Positions 1 through 5,227 of a stretch of DNA of 10,229 bases are shown here, one piece after another. The stretch is taken from contig JAQVXB010000014.1 of assembly GCA_028709405.1 (NCBI GenBank), positions 1-10,229 of the forward strand. Direction: 5' to 3'. The stretch comes from Candidatus Shapirobacteria bacterium (GTDB lineage: Bacteria; Patescibacteriota; Microgenomatia; UBA12405). The notes under the pieces were generated by a model. The model did not search any database. It was not told the origin of the DNA and saw only the letters and a program-made list of their open reading frames with translations. Every line of letters starts with the position of its first letter. Position 1 is the stretch's first letter. Both the position numbers and the translations under genes were made by a program.

Positions 1-399
1 TGTGTTTACTAAAGATGGAAAAAAACAAACCAAAGCAGCAGTTATTATTTTAGAGTAAAAACCAGAACCAAACCAAAGAACAAGAAGAGGAGTTATTGCA
101 ATAATAGGTATTGTTTTTAGTGTTACAGCCATAGACATAATAGAACTTTCGTGTTGTTTTATAAAAGAGATAAAGAGAGCAAGTATTATAATAATAGAAT
201 TAGCTAATAAAAATCCTAAAAATGACTCCATTAATGTAATAGAACCGTTAGATATAATCGTTTTAAAATTTGAAATTAAAGAATTAAAAACTTCAACTGG
301 ACTTGGAAATAAATAATTTGGAATTTTAAAAATAAATATAAATATCTGCCAAATTAACAAAAAAATAATAATATTAAAAAAATTTTTGATATATTTCAT
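1..399 (-). CDS. ABC importer permease, NitT/TauT/ThiX type (partial, C-terminus outside window)
   Basis: This is the inner-membrane channel subunit of the importer whose ATPase and binding protein lie just upstream on the same strand. I translated 133 residues from the ATG at 397-399 to the window edge without a stop. Residues 8-25 form the first membrane helix. The family-typical loop FPSPVEVFNSL follows at about 31-41, then a helix at 63-80. Residues 97-133 (TIPIIAITPLLVLWFG... CFFPSLVNT) closely match the core of SsuC/ThiX-type BPD permeases, where the segment precedes the ATPase-contacting EAA loop, which lies off the edge. The start is 2 nt beyond the ATPase stop codon. It has GAGG six bases upstream, the only convincing Shine-Dalgarno in the window, so it is probably translationally coupled. 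The substrate cannot be read from this subunit. Confidence 0.9.
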   Translation of the reverse strand, partial: MKYIKNFFNIIIFLLIWQIFIFIFKIPNYLFPSPVEVFNSLISNFKTIISNGSITLMESFLGFLLANSIIIILALFISFIKQHESSIMSMAVTLKTIPIIAITPLLVLWFGSGFYSKIITAALVCFFPSLVNT

Positions 400-401
400 A
401 T

Positions 402-1133
402 TTATCCTCTTAACAAAGTCCTTATTTTTTTTACATAAGAAATATAATTTTTATTATTTTTTATAGTTTCACTCCTTTTTGGAAAATTTATTTTAATTAT
501 TTTTTTTATTTTTGCTGGATTTTTAGTTAACACAATAATTTTGTCAGATAAAAAAACAGCCTCGTCTACTGAATGGGTAATCATTATTATTGTTTGTTTT
601 GTTTTTTGATGCATTCTAATTAGTTTAGAATGAAGTTTACCTCTACTAATTTCATCAATAGAAGAAAATGGCTCATCCAATAAAAGAATACTTGGATCTA
701 AAGCTAAACTTCTCAAAATTGAAACTAATTGCTGAGTTCCACCAGAAATTTCCCAGATATTTTTTAATGCGATCGACTCTAATTCGACCATTTTTAAAAG
801 TTTTGTTGATTTATTTAAACTTTTTTTATAACCATTTAATTCTAATGGTAAAGAAATATTTTTAATAACATTTTTCCAAGGTAATAAGTTTGCTTTTTGG
901 AAACAAAAACCAATTTTTCTTTTTTTTAGAATTTCAATAGGATCAACACCATTAACTTTGACAATACCTTGATAATCATCAATCAAACCTCCTATTATTT
1001 TCATAAGAGTTGTTTTACCGCATCCAAAAGAGCCTAAAATCGAAACAAATTCACCATCTTTAATATCTAAATTAATATCATCTAGCACTAGAAAATCTTT
1101 ATATGATTTTGATAAAGATTTTATATCTATCAT
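402..1133 (-). CDS. ABC importer ATPase, NitT/TauT/ThiZ type
   Basis: This cytoplasmic ATPase powers the importer. Its 243 residues are normal for SsuB/TauB/ThiZ proteins. Visible motifs are Walker A GSFGCGKTT (34-42), Q-loop Q79 in FCFQKANLLPW, Walker B ILLLDE (149-154) and the switch histidine H187 in ITHSVDEA. The signature is unusual: ISGGTQQL (129-136) where the family normally has LSGGMQQR or similar, so the conserved arginine is lost. Walker A has Phe where Ser is usual (GPSGCGKST). The catalytic Lys, Asp, Glu and His are kept, so the protein is probably active. The gene starts 4 nt after the binding-protein stop and ends 2 nt before the permease start, so the three form one operon. 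No Shine-Dalgarno is visible. Base composition is extremely AT-rich. Confidence 0.92.
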   Translation of the reverse strand: MIDIKSLSKSYKDFLVLDDINLDIKDGEFVSILGSFGCGKTTLMKIIGGLIDDYQGIVKVNGVDPIEILKKRKIGFCFQKANLLPWKNVIKNISLPLELNGYKKSLNKSTKLLKMVELESIALKNIWEISGGTQQLVSILRSLALDPSILLLDEPFSSIDEISRGKLHSKLIRMHQKTKQTIIMITHSVDEAVFLSDKIIVLTKNPAKIKKIIKINFPKRSETIKNNKNYISYVKKIRTLLRG

Positions 1134-1137
1134 TTTT

Positions 1138-2115
1138 TTATTCTAAAAAATCATTAGTGAAAGCTTCATCAATATCAATAGACTCAGTCATAACTTTTTG
1201 ATTGATTAATTCTTTTTGCATATTTTCCCAAATATCTTTATTGGAAAATCCAAGTTTTTCATCTTTAGTAATAATTGGAACACTTGCTTGTAAATAACCT
1301 AATTGTGCTTCTTTATTTAAATTTGGATTTACTTTTAATACTTCATCAATAGTTTCATTAATATTTTTTATAGAATAATTCCATCCCTCAAAACTTGCTC
1401 TTACAAAATTTCTTACAATATCAGGATGATTTTTAATCATATCTTCTGTTGTAAATAAAGTATCAGCATAAAAATCAACACCATAATCTCTAAATCTAAT
1501 TACATTAGTTTCTTCTCCTTTTATTTTCAATAATACTGGATCATTCATTTCATATGCCATTTTTACATCAACTTGATTTGTTAATAGTTGAGATACATCA
1601 GGAATCTGGGCTACTTCTTTTAATTTTGATCTATCTATTCCTTGTTTTGATAAAAAACTGTTATATAAAACTTCATCATTCCCATAAATTACTGCTATTT
1701 TTTTGCCAATTAAATCTTTTGGTGTAGTTATATTTTTTTCTTTTAACGAGATAAGTGCCTCTGGTGTTTGTTTATAAATAACACCTATTGCAACTATAGG
1801 GATGCCTTTACTGCGTGCCAAAATTATTTGATCTGCTCCGACTATTCCAAAATCATTTGCACCAGAAACTACCATTTGAACAGGTGAAATATTTGGACCA
1901 CCTGGTTCAATTTTTACATTCAAATTATTTCCTTTATAAAATCCTTTGCTATTTGCCATGAAAAACCCAGAAAATTGAGCTTGGTTAATCCACTTTAACC
2001 TTAAAGAAACATTATTTTTATTTTCCACATGATTTGTCGTTTTCACCTTATATATGATTAAAATTAAAACTAAAATAAGACAAATAACTCCAAAATAAAA
2101 TAATTTCTTTTTCAT
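1138..2115 (-). CDS. ABC importer substrate-binding protein, NMT1/THI5-like (ThiY/RibY family)
   Basis: This protein captures the transported molecule outside the membrane. It has 325 residues. A single hydrophobic helix at 5-22 (LFYFGVICLILVLILIIY) is followed by a polar linker and then the domain from about residue 37. LRLKWINQAQFSGFFMANSK and the following GFYKGNNLNVKIEPGG are highly characteristic of the NMT1/THI5-like family. So is YADTLFTTEDMIKNHPDIV at about 216-234, which recalls pyrimidine-precursor (ThiY) and riboflavin (RibY) binders. I see no lipobox cysteine at the end of the helix, so it is probably held by an uncleaved N-terminal anchor. It is the first gene of the importer operon, with a candidate promoter directly upstream. 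The ligand is most likely a thiamine-pyrimidine precursor, riboflavin or another heterocycle. This is inferred from family only, and alkanesulfonate or other ligands remain possible. Confidence 0.88.
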   Translation of the reverse strand: MKKKLFYFGVICLILVLILIIYKVKTTNHVENKNNVSLRLKWINQAQFSGFFMANSKGFYKGNNLNVKIEPGGPNISPVQMVVSGANDFGIVGADQIILARSKGIPIVAIGVIYKQTPEALISLKEKNITTPKDLIGKKIAVIYGNDEVLYNSFLSKQGIDRSKLKEVAQIPDVSQLLTNQVDVKMAYEMNDPVLLKIKGEETNVIRFRDYGVDFYADTLFTTEDMIKNHPDIVRNFVRASFEGWNYSIKNINETIDEVLKVNPNLNKEAQLGYLQASVPIITKDEKLGFSNKDIWENMQKELINQKVMTESIDIDEAFTNDFLE

Positions 2116-2192
2116 AATTCAATATATTAACATGTCATTTGACAATTAACAATTGACAGATATCAATTAATGTTGTAATCTACCATCAAATT
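2116..2192. promoter_or_regulatory. Divergent promoter/operator region between importer operon and nucleotide-enzyme operon
   Basis: The 77-bp gap must drive both operons. Plus strand: TTGACA occurs twice (2139-2144 and 2153-2158). The second is 17 bp from TAATCT (2176-2181), and the first is 16 bp from TATCAA (2161-2166). Minus strand: TTGTTA (complement of 2147-2152) is 17 bp from TAATAT (complement of 2124-2129). Inverted repeats overlap these boxes: TGTCA-tt-TGACA (2133-2144), CAATT-aac-AATTG (2143-2155) and AACAT/ATGTT (2129-2133 and 2170-2174). The promoters would leave leaders of only a few bases, and neither ATG has a Shine-Dalgarno. No TPP or FMN riboswitch core is seen, and the gap is too short for one. 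The promoter boxes are hand-matched and not proven. Confidence 0.5.
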
Positions 2193-2810
2193 ATGTCATT
2201 AGAAATAATGTTTGGAATAAATGCTTCAGGAAAAGATAGTCTAGTAAAAGAATTGAAAAGCAAGAGAAGTAATGTTGAAACGACCACTGAAACTAGATTG
2301 TTAATGTATCATTTAGGTTACATATCTGATTTTAGAGCGGAAGCACCAGTAGATAAAGCCTCATATAAAGCACTAGAAAATACTCCACAATCAAGAGTAA
2401 TTGAAACAACTAATTCTATATATAAGGAAAAATTAGGTGCATTTAGTGAATCAGAAACAGAATATTTTTTACTTTCACATTTAGTGTTCGCTTTAACTAT
2501 TGATAAAGATAAGCCCATATATTTAACCGACCGACCAGTTCCGCCTTGGTACCGGGATATTAGTCGAAAATTAATTCAAGTGGTGTGTGACCCCGACGAA
2601 ATATTAAGACGTCGACTAAAAGATAAAGATACTGGGGTTCGGGACAGAGGCAATATGGATTCTTTAGAAGAAATTGTAAAACACCAATCTCTTTGTAATA
2701 TCGAATGGCAAAAACTAATTGGAGGATTACCAGAGTCAAGATATGTAACCATAGTGAACAATGACTCAAAAATAGCAGTTAATGAATTAGAAAATTTTTT
2801 AAATAAATAA
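2193..2810 (+). CDS. P-loop nucleoside/nucleotide kinase-like protein
   Basis: Probably a cytoplasmic kinase acting on a nucleoside or nucleoside monophosphate. The 205 residues begin with a strand and Walker A loop FGINASGKDS (7-16). The residue after Lys is Asp and the Ser follows, a GKD[ST] variant known from, for example, phage deoxynucleotide monophosphate kinase and phosphomevalonate kinase. A beta strand ending in a DR pair, IYLTDR (109-114), and an arginine-rich lid-like stretch from R139 to R152 (RRRLKDKDTGVRDR) fit an NMP-kinase-type fold. The start is fixed because the P-loop lies only seven residues in. It leads a three-gene operon, with a phosphoribosyltransferase 3 nt downstream, which supports a nucleotide role. 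The exact substrate is unknown. A polynucleotide kinase or other small-molecule kinase is not excluded. Confidence 0.7.
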   Translation: MSLEIMFGINASGKDSLVKELKSKRSNVETTTETRLLMYHLGYISDFRAEAPVDKASYKALENTPQSRVIETTNSIYKEKLGAFSESETEYFLLSHLVFALTIDKDKPIYLTDRPVPPWYRDISRKLIQVVCDPDEILRRRLKDKDTGVRDRGNMDSLEEIVKHQSLCNIEWQKLIGGLPESRYVTIVNNDSKIAVNELENFLNK

Positions 2811-2813
2811 TTT

Positions 2814-3545
2814 ATGAATATAGAAAAAGCTAGATTTAGTAAAGAAATAAATATTTCTGTTAATGAAAAAGTTATTTATGATAAAAAAATTGCTAAGCAG
2901 ACTGCTGGAATGATTATAGGAACAGGTTCATATGTAGTTAAATACGACAGACCAAAAGATGAATGGATTAAAATGCCTGACGGAAAGATAATTCCTTGTT
3001 ATTGTAACTGCCGTTACATTAATAGAGATCCCGTTTCCACTAAAATTATTGGAAATAATTTTTCAGCAATGATTAAAGATAAATACCCTGATGCTGAATT
3101 AATAGTAGGATTAGAAACGGCTGGTATTTCTTGGGGTTCTAAAATAGCATTGGATTTAGAATTACCTTTCGCTTATGCTAGAGGAAAAGCTAAAGGTTAT
3201 GGAACAGGTAATTTAATTGAATGTAGTCCACCTAGAAAATTAAAGACTGTCGTAATTGATGATGCTTTTTTCTCAGGAGAGTCTGTAGATAAGGCGGTTA
3301 GTGCTATCAAAAATGAATTGGATGGAGAAGTTTTAGGTGTGGGTTTTATAACTAACCTAAATAACTTAAATCATAATGTTGTATATGAACAACTGTCCGA
3401 AAAAGGGATTGATTTTTGCTCATTGACTGATTACTCGTATATTTTATCAATTCTTCAAGAAGAACAAAAAATCAATAAAAGCCAAGTCTGTGAGTTAACT
3501 CAGTTTTATGATGATCCAGCTACTTTTTTGTGGAGTCCGAGTTAG
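2814..3545 (+). CDS. Orotate phosphoribosyltransferase-like protein (type I PRTase)
   Basis: Type I phosphoribosyltransferases join a free base to 5-phosphoribosyl-1-pyrophosphate to make a nucleoside monophosphate. This 243-residue protein has the PRPP-binding motif TVVIDDAFFSGES (145-157), with the paired acidic D149-D150. It also has the flexible-loop region AYARGKAKGYGTGNLIE (120-136), matching the K-x-H/Y-G-x-G pattern of orotate PRTases, and LIVGLETAGISWGSKIA (97-112), matching their VVGxETAGIPxA strand. PCYCNCRYIN (61-70) sits where PyrE has its SPIYVDxR segment, so its three cysteines need not bind metal. It is longer than standalone PyrE (about 180-215), with an extended C-terminus. 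It starts 3 nt after the kinase stop, without a Shine-Dalgarno. No other pyrimidine-synthesis gene is nearby, so salvage of an imported or scavenged base is as likely as the orotate reaction. Confidence 0.82.
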   Translation: MNIEKARFSKEINISVNEKVIYDKKIAKQTAGMIIGTGSYVVKYDRPKDEWIKMPDGKIIPCYCNCRYINRDPVSTKIIGNNFSAMIKDKYPDAELIVGLETAGISWGSKIALDLELPFAYARGKAKGYGTGNLIECSPPRKLKTVVIDDAFFSGESVDKAVSAIKNELDGEVLGVGFITNLNNLNHNVVYEQLSEKGIDFCSLTDYSYILSILQEEQKINKSQVCELTQFYDDPATFLWSPS

Positions 3546-3558
3546 TTAATATTAGAAT

Positions 3559-4185
3559 ATGGATATATTATTTGCTACTACGAATCAAAACAAAGTTAAT
3601 CGAATTAGAAAATTAATTAAAAATACTGATATTAATTTAATATCTTTAGCCGATTTAGATTATAAAATTGAGGAACCAGAGGAAAACGGTAAAGATGGGG
3701 TGGAAAATGCAATTATAAAGGCCAAATATTATTATCAAAAATTAAAAGTTAAAATACCAGTTTTAACTCAAGACGATACTCTATTTTTATCAGAAGTTTC
3801 AGAAGAAGATAACCCTAAAAAAGACATTAAATTACCAGTTATTAAAAAATATGGTCAATTTACTGATGAATTTGCTTATCAGCACTATTCAGATTTGATT
3901 AAAAAGTATAATCCAGAATATTTAGACATAGAATTCAAATATGGACATGCTATTTGTGGAGAGAATTTTTTGGAAGGCTCCGGATCATCTTTACCTGGTC
4001 GATTATATGCTCAAATTAATACTACTAGAACCCCTGGTTACTTTTTGGCTGATATGATGAAAATAAACATCGGCGGAGAATGGAAATATTATTCAGTTTT
4101 AAGTGAAGAAGAATTAACTCAACAAGATTCAGATATAAAAAGATCTATTAATAATCTTTTAACGAAATTTCATTCTTTAAAATAA
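3559..4185 (+). CDS. Ham1/RdgB-like (ITPase family) nucleoside triphosphate pyrophosphatase, divergent
   Basis: Family members hydrolyse non-canonical purine NTPs (ITP, XTP) to monophosphate and pyrophosphate in the cytoplasm. The 208 residues open with ILFATTNQNKV (3-13), the ATxNxxK substrate loop. GVENAIIKAKYYYQK (47-61) matches the ENAxxKA helix. VLTQDDTLF (68-76) holds the acidic pair D72-D73, where RdgB has its catalytic ADDSGL. The second half departs from the family: TPGYFLADMM (158-167) may replace FGYDPIF, and the usual C-terminal SHR motif is not recognisable, with SDIKRSINN (191-199) in that place. The substrate range may therefore be altered. It is last in the operon, 13 nt after the phosphoribosyltransferase. 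House-cleaning of triphosphates made by the two upstream enzymes is a reasonable inference. Confidence 0.75.
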   Translation: MDILFATTNQNKVNRIRKLIKNTDINLISLADLDYKIEEPEENGKDGVENAIIKAKYYYQKLKVKIPVLTQDDTLFLSEVSEEDNPKKDIKLPVIKKYGQFTDEFAYQHYSDLIKKYNPEYLDIEFKYGHAICGENFLEGSGSSLPGRLYAQINTTRTPGYFLADMMKINIGGEWKYYSVLSEEELTQQDSDIKRSINNLLTKFHSLK

Positions 4186-4308
4186 ATTTTTGAGATTTTA
4201 GTATTACAGGCTGTAAAACTGAAAAATGTTGTTTCGTGAAAAAATACGAGGGAAGGTTGGGGATTTGTAGCTATACCACATAAATTATGTGGAAAGATAG
4301 GCAGTTTG
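4186..4308. other. Non-coding gap between Ham1-like gene and tRNA-Ser, with two perfect palindromes
   Basis: I find no gene or clear promoter here. Two perfect inverted repeats stand out: TTACAG-g-CTGTAA (4204-4216) and CCACATAA-a-TTATGTGG (4276-4292). The second could fold as an 8-bp hairpin downstream of the tRNA-Ser on the minus strand, but neither strand has a T-tract after it, so it is not a standard intrinsic terminator. Nor is there a classic terminator for the plus-strand operon ending at 4185. Confidence 0.45.
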
Positions 4309-4393
4309 CGGAAGGAGTGGGAGTCGAACCCACATGCCATTTTATTGACGCAGGTTTAGCAAACCTGTGGCTTACCATTCGCCGCATCCTTCC
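4309..4393 (-). tRNA. trnS(gcu): tRNA-Ser, anticodon GCU
   Basis: Read on the minus strand, the 85-nt gene has acceptor arm GGAAGGA (5' end at 4393) paired with TCCTTCC and a G discriminator at 4309. The D-stem is GGC/GCC, and the anticodon stem-loop CAGGT-TTGCTAA-ACCTG gives anticodon GCU. A long variable arm is typical of serine tRNAs, and the T-arm is GTGGG-TTCGACT-CCCAC. It reads AGC/AGU codons. CCA is not encoded (the next bases are CAA), so it must be added after transcription. It stands alone and is oriented opposite to the two tRNAs 650 bp to the right. Confidence 0.95.
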
Positions 4394-4496
4394 AATTTAG
4401 TTTAAAAGTTAAAGGTTTAAAGTTTATAAACTTAATTTTTTAAAGACTTGTGTTCAAGTATATCAAATTTTTGATAAATGCTTTATCATTATATTA
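4394..4496. promoter_or_regulatory. AT-rich gap upstream of tRNA-Ser (minus) and the membrane-protein gene (plus), several palindromes
   Basis: This gap must hold the promoters of two diverging genes. It has a perfect 14-bp palindrome AAGTTTATAAACTT (4420-4433), ATCAAA-tt-TTTGAT (4462-4475) and TGATAAA-tgc-TTTATCA (4472-4488). The last two overlap and end 8 bp before the ATG at 4497. I could not assign a convincing -35/-10 pair on either strand. TATCAT (4484-4489) is a possible plus-strand -10. The repeats may be operators or simply reflect AT-rich sequence. Confidence 0.35.
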
Positions 4497-5024
4497 ATGG
4501 TAGAAAAGATTGATCAAGAGATAAAAAATACCAACGAAGAGAAAATTTTGTTTGAATGGGAGGCCCCGGAAAGATCGTTTAAGAAAAGAGACAAGGATTT
4601 TTGGATTACAGCTATAGCTATCTTAATTTTATTTTCGGTGGTTTTGATTTTTATAAAAGAATTTTTCTTAGTGGTGGCTTTGGTGTCAATTTTGTTTTTG
4701 TATTATGTTTTATCAACAGTCCCCCCACGAATGGTTAAAAATAAAATAACTAACAGAGGAATTAAACTTGAAGAGGCTAATTATGATTGGCGAATATTAT
4801 TAAGATTTTGGTTTAAAAAGAGTTTAAATAGTGAACTTTTGGAATTTGAAACTAATTTAAGAATTCCTAGACAGATTTCTTTGGTAATAAATGAAAATGA
4901 CAAAGAAAAAATTAAGGAGATTGTTTTAAAAAAATTACCATTGATTGAATCCTCTCCAAACTTTGTTGATAAACTGACAAAAAAAATGGGAAACATGTTG
5001 CCTTTGGAAAAACGGGAAAAATAG
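4497..5024 (+). CDS. Conserved-type two-helix membrane protein, function unknown
   Basis: I do not recognise a named family with certainty. The 175-residue protein has an acidic cytoplasmic N-terminus containing FEWEAPERSFKKRDKDFW (19-36). A hairpin of two membrane helices follows (about 37-53 and 56-72), separated only by KE. A C-terminal soluble part of roughly 100 residues begins VPPRMVKNKITNRGIKL and ends in a basic tail. The layout, with a short N-terminus, two close helices and a beta-rich domain carrying the pattern tNrGI, resembles bacterial PH-like membrane proteins. The WEAPER-type motif recalls hypothetical proteins common in CPR genomes. It lies between tRNA genes and shares no operon with an enzyme, so context gives no function. 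The stop is TAG. The 31 bp after it hold the promoter of the tRNA pair. Confidence 0.8.
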   Translation: MVEKIDQEIKNTNEEKILFEWEAPERSFKKRDKDFWITAIAILILFSVVLIFIKEFFLVVALVSILFLYYVLSTVPPRMVKNKITNRGIKLEEANYDWRILLRFWFKKSLNSELLEFETNLRIPRQISLVINENDKEKIKEIVLKKLPLIESSPNFVDKLTKKMGNMLPLEKREK

Positions 5025-5032
5025 ACTTTTTT

Positions 5033-5041
5033 TGATATAAT
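5033..5041 (+). promoter_or_regulatory. Extended -10 promoter of the tRNA-Arg/tRNA-Ser pair
   Basis: TGATATAAT is a perfect extended -10 element (TG at 5033-5034, TATAAT at 5036-5041). It predicts transcription starting near 5048, about 8 bases before the mature 5' end of tRNA-Arg at 5056. No good -35 box is found 16-18 bp upstream, within the end of the preceding gene, which is tolerable for an extended -10 promoter. Confidence 0.65.
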
Positions 5042-5055
5042 TCACTCACTTGTAC

Positions 5056-5127
5056 GCGCTTATAGTTTAATGGATAGAATAGCGGTTTGCGGAACCGTTG
5101 ATCCAGGTTCGATTCCTGGTAGGCGCA
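5056..5127 (+). tRNA. trnR(gcg): tRNA-Arg, anticodon GCG
   Basis: The 72-nt cloverleaf has acceptor GCGCTTA/TAGGCGC with one G-U pair and an A discriminator. The D-arm is GTTT-AATGGATA-GAAT, carrying the A of GGATA used as an arginine identity element. The anticodon arm GCGGT-TTGCGGA-ACCGT has U33 and anticodon GCG, and the T-arm is CCAGG-TTCGATT-CCTGG. CCA is not encoded. Most bacteria read CGU/CGC/CGA with tRNA-Arg(ACG) carrying inosine. An unmodified G34 form would read CGC and CGU only. Confidence 0.92.
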
Positions 5128-5133
5128 CAAAAT

Positions 5134-5217
5134 GGAGGGTTGGCCGAGCGGTTTATGGCGCACGCCTCGAAAGCGTGTGGGTGAAAGCCCGCAGAGGTTC
5201 AAATCCTCTACCCTCCG
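5134..5217 (+). tRNA. trnS(cga): tRNA-Ser, anticodon CGA
   Basis: The 84-nt type II tRNA has acceptor GGAGGGT/ACCCTCC and a G discriminator. Its D-stem is GCC/GGC, and anticodon arm CACGC-CTCGAAA-GCGTG gives anticodon CGA, reading UCG. The long variable arm GGGTGAAAGCCC is typical of serine tRNAs, and the T-arm is AGAGG-TTCAAAT-CCTCT. CCA is not encoded. It begins six bases after tRNA-Arg, so the two are surely co-transcribed. It converges with the minus-strand small gene ending at 5228. Confidence 0.95.
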
Positions 5218-5227
5218 CAACTAGAAA

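Noticed and set aside
668..865. Plus-strand open frame inside the importer ATPase gene
   Set aside because: It is antisense to a gene with complete ABC motifs, and the peptide has no domain-like features.
2116..2192. TPP or FMN riboswitch before the importer operon
   Set aside because: The gap is only 77 bp, shows no conserved riboswitch core such as CTGAGA with its partner helix, and the predicted transcript start leaves almost no leader.
2318..2769. Three minus-strand open frames under the kinase-like gene
   Set aside because: They overlap a well-supported gene in other frames, lack motifs and overlap each other.
2994..3014. Cysteine cluster (C62, C64, C66) in the PRTase as a metal site
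   Set aside because: The segment aligns with the SPIYVDxR strand of orotate PRTases, and its spacing does not fit a zinc knuckle with a partner Cys/His pair nearby.
4912..5220. Minus-strand open frame of 102 codons
   Set aside because: It runs antisense through both tRNA genes and the end of the membrane-protein gene. The peptide is the familiar false product of reverse-translated tRNAs.
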